NCBI GenBank assembly: GCA_029216955.1
Contig: JANAVB010012195.1
Span: forward strand, 2,170,864 to 2,234,863
Source of the DNA: Iris pallida
Lineage: Eukaryota > Streptophyta > Magnoliopsida > Asparagales > Iridaceae
Reading direction: 5' to 3'
DNA: 64,000 nucleotides
Part shown: positions 58,601 through 64,000 of the stretch, piece by piece
How the letters are laid out: each line of letters starts with the position of its first letter
Position numbering within the stretch: the stretch's first letter is position 1
The notes under the pieces: generated by a model
The model's input: only the letters and a program-made list of their open reading frames with translations
The model's database searches: none
Told to the model about the DNA's origin: nothing
Position numbers and translations under genes: made by a program

Positions 58601-61600
58601 GGCTTCTCAGGGTTGGACTCCGATCGTCCCGTGGTTTTTTCCCGCAAGGGTTTCCACGTCAAAAATTCTCTGTGTCTGCGTGGATTGTTTTTGTGTGCTT
58701 GTTTTTGGGTTCGTGCGTTGTATTGCTCGGTCCTCTCGCAGGTACTCTCCGGTTTGGGGAAAGGTTTCCGCGTTTCTTTCCCAACACAATCTTCATTCCC
58801 ATTTCTGCTTTAAATCTTTTCTCCCACCCCAGTTTCCACACAAATTCCAATATGGGGACTTTCGGGCATCTGGAACTCATTTACTGCAAAAATGCTCTAA
58901 AATCAAGTCTTTATGCTTCCTACATTTAAAGTTTAGGACTGCACCCCACCTCACCCCACCCCATACACACACATAGAAAATAGAAAAGTTACTACCCGAT
59001 ATAGCATCTGTCTTTCTAATATGTTTTCTATATGTTTCCGTAAGCAACTTCTTAAATGTAATAGCGTTTAGTGGTGTGGATGTTAACTGCTTCCTTGAAC
59101 ACTATCCAGGTTACTAGGATCAGCATGTGCTTCATATTACTATGTTTCGTACTGTAATGTACACATACATGCAGCATATAAAGAGTCATTAAGATATCGT
59201 ACAAGTATTTGAACTGTAATTTTTTTTCTCTGCCGATTCACTGTTTTATGCATTCCTAGGTGCAGGTAGAAATTGATCCTCGTACTCTTTTCCAGAATAA
59301 GTTGATGACTTTTCCCCTGAATCAATTAAAGTAACCAATCCACTATGTAAAAGATAAGAAAGGATTTTGGAAATCAGTTGAAGTGAAATCACATTTATTT
59401 TTCCTGAGATTATTATCGTTTCTGGACTTGAATGCCATATAGTATCATAATTATCTAAGCATTTTCCAACAAAAGTCTCTGGTTATAAGCCAGAAGCCAC
59501 AGAACTCTTTAGTGAAAAGGCTTCCCAATAGAAAGATTTGCCCAAAATCGTCCATGGTTTCCATGAACTTTGATGGCTTATAAGCATAGAGGATCAATTC
59601 CTAAGAGTATTATCAATTCCTTACCATTTTTTTTCTTTGCCGATTCACCATATTACACTGTATTATTCTTTCCTAGGTGCAGTTAGAAATTGATCCTCTT
59701 ACTCTTTTACAGAATAAGATGATGGGTTTCCCCTGAATAAATTAAAGTAACCTATCCGCTATGTAAAAGATTAGAAAGGAATTTGGAAATCAGCAAGTGA
59801 AATTACATTTATTTTTCTTGGAGAGTATTATCATTTCTGGATTTCAATGCCATATAGTATCATAGTTATCTAAGCCTTTTCCAACAGAAGTCTCTGGTTA
59901 TGAGGCAGAAACACAGAACTCTATATTGAAAAGGCTTCCCAAATAGAAAGATTTGCCAAAAATCGTCCCTGGTTGCCATGATGGTTGATAAGCATAGAGC
60001 ATAAGGGTGCTCCAAGAAAAACACAATAGCTGCTTAGATAAATAGGGTTTCCGGGTTCATACTCCATTCAAGACATGGGTTCACCTGGGCTTGCACGGAA
60101 ATCTTGACAATTGGCTGCAAAAGATTTAAACTCAAAACTGATCAGTGGAGAATTACATGATGGAGCATGTACACTTGGAATCTTTTCCGCTGGAAATGCT
60201 CTTTTGAGTGCAAATAGAATAAAATCAAAATAAATGTAATTTAAAACTATTTACGTCTGTCAAATCCGTTCCAAAATGAACAAGTAAAACGTCACATGTG
60301 TTTGGGACACATTAAAAATCTGAATCCTTTGATTGGTAGTCTAATCATTAAAAATTCAAACCTATCTTTAACTACTTTTAGCAGGTTTAAAACCTTATAG
60401 ACCTTAGATAAACATAACTTATTATACTAAGCCATCCATGATTACTACATAGTGAATAAGAAAAATGATTATTCTGTTGTTGGTCTATAGGAATTTCAAA
60501 TAAAAGGATCTGTTTGATGTATTTGTTTTTCTTTTGAAGTTCAGTTGATGTACTCCCATGTAAATTATTAGAAGTGGATTCCTAGAAGTCTGTAGCCTCA
60601 CTCACTCTCGCCCCACTAAAAAAAAAGAAAAAGGAAATCCCTGCCAATGGCTTGAGTAGACGCAACTTTAAACTTTTTAAAGGGGAGAGTGAATTTTAGC
60701 AGTTGTCCTTTTACCATGATCAGCTCTTTGATTGCTTGATGGTGCATGATATGCACTGAGAAATTCAACAAAGCAATTAATGCATCAGTTTCACGAAATT
60801 TGAAACTTTGAGCATTCATAAACTAAAATAAGGCGATACAGTAGGGCATAGAATTTTTTTGCTAATTGTAAACACTGGATGATTTTGTGCATGACATTTT
60901 TTGTCCGCAGACATCATTCATTGCACCTGAAGGAAATGGTCCACTGGCCTTGAATCTTTCAAGCATGGGAAAGGGTCAAGCATGGATTAATGGACAGAGT
61001 ATAGGGCGATACTGGCCAGCTTATCTCTCACCGTCAACAGGTTGTTCGGAAATTTGTGATTATAGAGGACCATATAATTCAAATAAATGCTTAAAGAACT
61101 GTGGAGAACCTTCTCAGATATTGTAAGTTTATTATGTCTTTCTCCAATGTTATTATATAATACAATGTCCTAATGTTGCATTTGCTTAATTAAATAATGC
61201 TTAACAATAATGACTTCATACTGGCTCATCGTACTTGATTTGAGAAATACAAGACAAATTGCTAAGGTCATAGATTCTGAACTTTGATTAATATGTTGAT
61301 AAATGATGGAATCTGAAATATGTTCATCACTTTAGAAGTATGGCGGTGTGATCATCATTGTCCAAACTCATAGTGTAACAATGAAGGGGTCATGAGAGGA
61401 GACTCCTTGTGTTACAATTGAGTATCAAAATTAAGGCACATTTACTTTGCTTGGTCCTAAAGTTTATCCTTCTTTGGCTCGCTCGGATGTATTATGGTGG
61501 TCTACTATTTCTGAAAGTTGAAAAATCCTCGGAGGAACAGCTTGCTCTATATCTAGAATTTGGAATTCTTTTGGGGAACAAATTAACCTTTCGCTTATCT

Positions 61601-62514
61601 TTTCTAGCTGGCTCTTTCAGGTATCACATCCCACGTTCTTGGGTATATCCTGGTAAAAATCTGTTGATTTTGCATGAAGAATTAGGTGGTGATCCTTCAA
61701 AGATCACTGTGTCAACCAAAGCAGGGCAAGAGATATGTGCACATGTATCTGAATCTGATCCTCCTCCTGTGGACTCATGGAAGCCAAGTTCCATGTTAGA
61801 ATCTCCGAGTCCTGAGGTCCATCTGTCTTGTGGGGAAGGTTGGCGGATTATGTCTGTTAGTTTTGCAAGCTTTGGCACACCCCAAGGCCAATGTGGAAAG
61901 TTCAGTCATGGAGGTTGCAGTGCTGATGTTCTTACAGTCGTGCAGGAGGTATCAAATCTTTTTCCAGTCAGCTAGATAAGTCTATTCTGCAGAATTGCAA
62001 TGCTAAACCAACTAACCAAGTTGGCCGTCTTAGTTGTTTCTAATTTATCTGGACTATAGGTTAAGGTACTGAATAAGGGCTCTTGCTAGTCTTTCCATAA
62101 AGCCTAGCAGTTTTTTATATATTTACCTAGAAATCATACTGAAATATTTGCCTGATGCATATCGGATGTTTTAGTTTTGTAACTGGACTTTGGTGAATTT
62201 CTATGAGGTCATACAAGGATAGGCTGACTTGCTATATATCAAGGAGTGGGAAAAACAAAAGGAGCACGAAGTTATGAAGCACGTCGTCTTTAAGTTCACC
62301 CCATATTTTCAGAAGTTTATTTTACTAATCTCTGATATATTATTATTGGTAGACTGTGATGATCGATTATCCCTTGTTCCCCCTGACAATGATTTTGCGT
62401 CTGCAGGCATGCCTTGGCCGAGAAAGTTGCTCAGTTGTTGTGTCTACTGACAAATTCAGGGACCCGTGCCCAGGAATTCTCAAGAGTCTTGCTGTTGAAG
62501 CACTTTGCAGCTAG
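30047..62514 (+). CDS. BGAL: Beta-galactosidase, GH35, secreted, with C-terminal SUEL lectin domain; 19 exons, 844 aa
   Basis: Exons: 30047-30223, 30451-30546, 30634-30746, 30927-30993, 31089-31181, 32903-33046, 34597-34685, 34786-34891, 34970-35057, 35706-35824, 36727-36888, 37868-38064, 38900-39006, 39945-40054, 40176-40283, 52490-52600, 60911-61122, 61621-61948, 62407-62514. All introns are GT-AG and phases agree, giving 2535 bases with no internal stop. A hydrophobic signal peptide (about 1-18) directs it to the cell wall. The GH35 domain follows ([13 protein letters not shown], then YPRATPE). The acid/base Glu186 is in VENEYG and the nucleophile Glu255 in MWTENYPGW. The all-beta middle region ends near [12 protein letters not shown] (about 655-670), and a Cys-rich SUEL lectin domain spans about 758-844. 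Length is normal for the family. Substrates are expected to be galactosyl side chains of pectin, xyloglucan or arabinogalactan proteins. The subgroup was not settled. Two copia elements and other repeats lie only in introns. Confidence 0.96.
30285..30425. repeat. Dispersed repeat in BGAL intron 1 (GTGTATTTTGGAGTG family)
   Basis: The block ACAACATGACACGATGACAT, GTGTATTTTGGAGTGTCCG and TGTCTGTGCTTCCTAGGG resembles 44430-44560 in intron 15 (ACAACACG, GTCGTAGCGTATTTTGGAGTG, CCACGTTTTTGGAG). It is probably a short dispersed element of the GATACGGACACG type seen in many plant genomes. The family was not identified. Confidence 0.45.
31182..32902 (+). other. BGAL intron 5 (1.7 kb), no gene
   Basis: AT-rich with T-runs (31817-31830 and near 31935). 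The 31430-31765 stretch has higher GC and short open frames but no recognisable protein, and may be an old insertion. Confidence 0.5.
33782..34257 (-). mobile_element. Short non-autonomous Helitron in BGAL intron 6
   Basis: On the minus strand it starts TCTATCTATTATATAATAGG after an A (near 34257) and ends TACGTGCAAAGCACGTGCAC with AACTACTAG before a T (33782). The 3' end has a strong hairpin GTGC-AAA-GCAC ahead of CTAG. Its 5' end matches the Helitron at 29230 closely, followed by a shared ATTCCTAAAAT and CCCTT word. The interior is AT-rich and non-coding. Confidence 0.7.
35058..37867 (+). other. BGAL introns 9 to 11, no further genes
   Basis: Introns 35058-35705, 35825-36726 and 36889-37867 are AT-rich. 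I saw only simple repeats, such as a short GT run near 37505, and no transposon with clear ends. Confidence 0.5.
38065..39944 (+). other. BGAL introns 12 and 13, no further genes
   Basis: Introns 38065-38899 and 39007-39944. At 38300-38410 the stretch AAGCTGCTT, AAGTATTTTGG and GGGAACTGCTTTTTGAATAA hints at an inverted-repeat MITE remnant, but no ends could be defined. Confidence 0.45.
40726..41151. mobile_element. Small TIR element rich in CCGCCTAGGCGG, MULE-like
   Basis: It starts GTTCTAAATGGCGG and its other end, inverted, reads GGTTCTAAACGGCGG. GGTGACATCAGT is duplicated exactly at 40714-40725 and 41152-41163. The subterminal parts are dense in GCCTAGGCGGTAGGCGG palindromes and the centre is AT-rich. 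The 12-base direct repeat is longer than the 9 to 11 bases usual for MULEs and may include chance matches. It does not code for protein. Confidence 0.7.
41227..43100. mobile_element. Outer MITE-like element with GTGTTTGGTTCG ends
   Basis: GGGTGTTTGGTTCG at the left pairs with CGAACCAAACAACC at the right, with weaker similarity extending inward (GTGGACGATTTTG against the inverse of CGATTTTCCACC). No target duplication could be confirmed. A second element appears nested inside. The interior is non-coding and very AT-rich at 41880-42400 and 42770-42900. Confidence 0.4.
41643..42609. mobile_element. Inner MITE-like element with GAGCTGTTTGGTAA ends
   Basis: GAGCTGTTTGGTAACAC at the left pairs with CGGTTTACCAAACGGCC at the right. 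Additional ACCAAACACATTT and TGTTTGGTTGGG words lie just inside. A G-run of about 18 bases starts at 41780. Target duplication not resolved. Confidence 0.4.
43141..43921. mobile_element. Non-autonomous hAT element
   Basis: CATATGGG, 8 bases as expected for hAT, is duplicated exactly at 43133-43140 and 43922-43929. The ends CCTAGGTGTGTGGTGGGC and, inverted, TCAAGGTGTGTGTGGTGG form imperfect terminal repeats. Both flanks carry GGGTTCGGGTTGGG/GGCCAGCCCGG-rich sequence, and the centre is AT-rich with two microsatellites. No transposase. Confidence 0.75.
43509..43602. repeat. (CA)n and (AAT)n microsatellites inside the hAT element
   Basis: A CA run of about 34 bases is followed after TATA by an uninterrupted run of about 18 AAT units. 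Confidence 0.95.
44430..44560. repeat. Dispersed repeat in intron 15 related to the one in intron 1
   Basis: It shares GATACAACACG, GTAGCGTATTTTGGAGTG and CACGTTTTTGGA with 30285-30425. Family not identified. Confidence 0.45.
45653..45798. repeat. Tandem duplication of about 74 bases
   Basis: Two adjacent copies run from GGTTGTCGAGAAACATG or its equivalent to ACAACATCACGAGACAA, with only a few differences (for example AATAGAAATG against AATGGAAATG). Nearby, ACCTATGTCTATATTATGCG also occurs twice (45260 and 45323). Confidence 0.85.
45829..46125 (+). mobile_element. LINE remnant (C-terminal end of reverse transcriptase ORF)
   Basis: Broken plus-strand reading gives [10 protein letters not shown], then [13 protein letters not shown] and [14 protein letters not shown], which match the tail region of plant LINE ORF2 proteins (the WFGHV and AEW segments). 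Several stops and frame changes are present. Only the tail is left. Confidence 0.55.
46361..46489 (+). repeat. 5' LTR of copia element 1
   Basis: 129 bases, TGTTGAGAGTAAATAAGG to CATTTCTACA. Contains GACTTTAGTCCCAC and TATAAGTAG, the latter a possible TATA box. Confidence 0.96.
46555..46800 (+). repeat. C-rich leader with CCCTAA runs in copia element 1
   Basis: The untranslated leader holds many C-runs of 5 to 14 bases (46555-46720) separated by GGAGCAG or ACCCGACC words, then several CCCTAACCCTA blocks (46724-46796). The CCCTAA unit is six bases, not the seven-base plant telomere unit. Run lengths may contain sequencing or assembly error. Confidence 0.8.
47183..51787 (+). pseudogene. Copia element 1 gag-pol polyprotein with three nonsense codons
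   Basis: One frame of 1,534 codons runs from ATG 47183 to the stop at 51785-51787, broken only by TGA 48134-48136, TAG 48398-48400 and TAA 50594-50596. Order: gag of the UBN2 type ([17 protein letters not shown]) with zinc knuckle [14 protein letters not shown], protease [13 protein letters not shown], pre-integrase [12 protein letters not shown], integrase (HSDVWGPC, then RSDNGTEY and [13 protein letters not shown]), reverse transcriptase ([13 protein letters not shown], then [11 protein letters not shown]) and RNase H ([27 protein letters not shown]). Copia order (integrase before reverse transcriptase) is clear. The absence of frameshifts suggests recent loss of coding ability. Confidence 0.94.
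51795..51923 (+). repeat. 3' LTR of copia element 1
   Basis: 129 bases with no difference from the 5' LTR found by eye. It is followed by the GTATT target duplication. Confidence 0.96.
51989..52130 (+). mobile_element. Probable tRNA-derived SINE
   Basis: GGTGGTCCAGTGGTAGCAC (about 51994-52012) resembles the A box of a tRNA-derived pol III promoter, and TCTTCAAATCCCGGGC (52021-52036) its B box. The non-tRNA body follows to about 52130. No terminal poly(A) or target duplication was established, and the cloverleaf 3' half is absent, so it is not a tRNA gene. Confidence 0.5.
52284..52315 (+). repeat. CAA-run plus CTTTATCCCAAA motif, probable RTE-type LINE 3' end
   Basis: ACAACAACAACAACAACGC followed by TTTATCCCAAAGATGG resembles the common 3' tail of plant RTE LINEs. 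Too short for certainty. Confidence 0.35.
53069..53872 (+). repeat. 5' LTR of copia element 2
   Basis: 804 bases. It contains a doubled palindrome GAGTTCGGGCCGAACTC (near 53210 and 53240), a third partial form AGAGTTCTGGCCGAACTCT near 53301, and GCTGCTGTTGCTGCTGGAG. Confidence 0.95.
53937..57965 (+). pseudogene. Copia element 2 gag-pol polyprotein with one nonsense codon
   Basis: The frame starts ATGGACGCGAATCCG at 53937 and runs 1,342 codons to 57963-57965, with one internal stop, TAG 54321-54323 in gag. Order: UBN2-type gag ([18 protein letters not shown]), zinc knuckle [14 protein letters not shown], protease [13 protein letters not shown], pre-integrase [14 protein letters not shown], integrase ([33 protein letters not shown]), reverse transcriptase ([27 protein letters not shown]) and RNase H ([29 protein letters not shown]). 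With a single break and LTRs about 99 percent alike, this is the best-preserved retrotransposon in the window. Confidence 0.95.
57983..58786 (+). repeat. 3' LTR of copia element 2
   Basis: Same length as the 5' LTR and about 99 percent identical by eye. Differences include GCCCCATAC against GTCCCACAC and TTAGGGAGA against TTAGGAAGA. Confidence 0.95.
59220..59990. repeat. Imperfect tandem duplication of about 380 bases in intron 16
   Basis: The blocks starting at TTTTTTTTCTCTGCCGATTC (59220) and TTTTTTTTCTTTGCCGATTC (59630) run in parallel through AGAAATTGATCCTC, TTTTTCAGAATAAG-like, ATTTTTCCTGAGATTATTAT and AAAAGGCTTCCCAA to about 59990, with scattered substitutions and indels. Confidence 0.85.
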
Positions 62515-63000
62515 CAACGAGTACGCGACTACTTGTAGTTTGATGTAGTATTTACTCATTCCCACTGCACTGTGGCTTCTGAAGGTTTGCTGATACTTGG
62601 TTCTTGCTCCCTCTAGTTGTTAATACGTAAAGAAGAGGCAATTTGTATTATCAAGCTGAAACTGAGAAATGTGTCATGGTTGTAATTCTGTTAATGAAAA
62701 CCTTTTTCTTTTCTTGTTTGCAATGTAAGTTGAAATAGTCTGTGGAATATTAGCAGAGCTGTAGTAAATGTAAATTCTGCTAACCTGCTCGTAAATACAA
62801 CTGACCTTTTGTGTGTAAATGCTAAATGTCTTTTTTTTTTTTCCTTTTTCGGAAAGCAATGCCAAATGGCTGATTAAGTGATAAAGGACTTGTAGCAAAG
62901 CCAATAATTGTAAACACGTAGTAGAACTTGGTGAATTTCGTCACACTCCGCAATGATCTAGTTCCATACATCGAAGGGAAAGAACAAGAAAGAACAAATT
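62515..63000 (+). terminator. 3' UTR and polyadenylation region of BGAL
   Basis: After the stop TAG at 62512-62514 the sequence is AT-rich. GTTAATGAAAACC near 62690 could serve as a near-upstream AAUAAA-like element, with T-rich stretches after it. The exact site cannot be fixed. Confidence 0.4.
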
Positions 63001-64000
63001 GAGCAATAGAGCACGAATTTTGAGTGTTATCCTTTGTTGTGGGTCCTTGAGGTAAACTTAGTTTCGTACAACTTATCAAAGTTGCTTGTACATAGTAAAT
63101 AAGTATATAAATATTACGTAGACGATAACAAGTTTATAGAAATATATAAAAGAATACAAATTTTTGTTAGTTGCCAATACTAGTGCGGTTTGATTGTTTT
63201 TGACTTTTTTTTTTTTTTTTACATATTATGATGTATTTAGACCTTCAATAGCATGGACGATCTGGCGGCGAGACCATAATATCGATCAAACTGCCACGAT
63301 CCAGCGTCCATACCATCATTACTATTGACGATTTGTTATCTCCTGCGTAATATTTATATACTTTTTTTTTACTCTGACGATTTGTTATCTCCTGCGTAAT
63401 ATTTATATACTTTTTTTACTCCGTATGTAATTTTCTGTTTTTTCATTTTCCCTTCCAGAATCAACAGAGAATGTGTAAAGCTGCTTTTTGTCTTGCTGCT
63501 TCTCATGAGCTACTTTTGTAAATGGTAAGAGGTTACTTTTAAAAGTTACTTCAGCCTATCATGCCCTTTTTTACATAATTGTCCTTCACTTCTTTTCTTC
63601 TTCCTTGTTGAAATGTCACCTTTAATAATTTATCAATAAGAAACATTTACCAAACACATACTGATTTCGAAAGCATCTTTCCAATAATTATATTCATAGC
63701 TTACAGCAACAACGTTTGATAAACTTCTCCAATACCGAAACCATCCTTAAATATGTCTAGTTGCCCAGGCATCACTGGGCCTCATGCAAGTTTGAACAGT
63801 TGATGCATACACTTATTTTACAATATGAATTCAGGAAATTCTTGTTCCTTAAAATGATCATTGACAACAGCTCACAAAGTTTGTAATACAGCAATACAAA
63901 ATACATGTTGTCAAGTACTGGGCTTTCTAAAATCCTGAAACAAGTTTCGAGATCATGGAATTAGTAATATCTTGCCAATATGGACACTGCTCTCCATTAG
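63001..64000. other. Right-hand flank, no gene recognised
   Basis: AT-rich. A block of about 45 bases (GACGATTTGTTATCTCCTGC, then GTAATATTTATATAC) is duplicated in tandem at about 63326-63415. Frames are short and match nothing I know. The end of the window could be the 3' flank of a minus-strand gene, but no support was seen. Confidence 0.45.

Larger units (their letters stand above)
53069..58786 (+). mobile_element. Ty1/copia LTR retrotransposon 2 (Tork/Tnt1-like) in BGAL intron 16
   Basis: LTRs of 804 bases each (53069-53872 and 57983-58786) start TGTTGGAGTGGG and end TTTCCCAACA, with about seven differences by eye. The primer site TGGTATCAGAGCTTTGGG is at 53876, and the purine-rich GAAGGGGGAG is at 57970. 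The flanks CAATT and CAATC agree at four of five positions as target duplication. The single gag-pol frame has one nonsense codon. The reverse transcriptase and RNase H wording resembles the Tnt1/Tork group, which is inference. Same direction as the host gene. Confidence 0.94.
52601..60910 (+). other. BGAL intron 16, 8.3 kb, containing copia element 2
   Basis: The intron begins GTATGTCT and ends TTTTTGTCCGCAG. Copia element 2 occupies 53069-58786, and the rest is AT-rich with a partial tandem duplication at 59220-59990. Confidence 0.93.

Noticed and set aside
61409..61620. In-frame upstream extension of exon 18 as coding sequence
   Set aside because: The 61409-61975 frame includes intron 17. 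The acceptor CTTTCAG at 61614-61620 restores the conserved YHIPRSW start in phase with exon 17.

Overview
The window is nuclear DNA from a flowering plant. The evidence is a 19-exon host gene with GT-AG introns surrounded by plant-type transposable elements (Tat and chromovirus Ty3/gypsy, Ty1/copia, CACTA, MULE with SWIM and OTU domains, plant mobile domain, hAT, Helitrons). The CTAGGCGG-rich intronic element and the general TE mix lean towards a monocot, but that is a weak inference. Nothing bacterial, viral or organellar was seen.

Layout. 1-2321: the 5' LTR, tRNA-Arg-type primer site and gag of a Tat-lineage Ty3/gypsy element on the minus strand, running off the left edge. 2322-4902: a segment ending in a CACTA-type terminus that carries broken copies of two host genes, ABA4-like (neoxanthin synthesis) and MCM4-like (replicative helicase). 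4903-6253: unassigned. 6254-29229: a decayed Mutator-like region with a plant-mobile-domain gene (plus strand), a 1.15 kb array of short palindromes, and a MULE transposase-OTU gene (minus strand). The transposase gene is split by a Ty3/gypsy chromovirus (11670-28376, TSD ACTAG), whose 3' LTR is in turn split by an 8.7 kb CACTA element (18236-26910, TSD AAC). This is a three-level nest. 29230-29614: a short Helitron. 30047-62514: one beta-galactosidase gene (GH35, plus strand).

The only apparently functional host gene is the beta-galactosidase. I could join 19 exons into an uninterrupted 844-codon frame with both catalytic glutamates, a signal peptide and a C-terminal SUEL lectin domain. The gene is stretched to about 32.5 kb because its introns hold a Helitron (intron 6), a MULE-like element, MITE-like repeats, a hAT element, a LINE tail, a copia element and a SINE (intron 15, 12.2 kb), and a second copia element (intron 16, 8.3 kb).

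Almost every transposon reading frame is broken by single nonsense codons, mostly of the kind produced by C-to-T change (CAG to TAG, CGA to TGA, TGG to TAG), while the host CDS is clean. The most unusual structures are the palindrome array, whose motif recurs in an intron of the adjacent transposase gene; a CATGCGGC word repeated both in the LTR and in the gag coding region of the Tat element; and the OTU protease domain fused to the MULE transposase, with its catalytic cysteine replaced by tyrosine. No wholly new system can be claimed from sequence reading alone.
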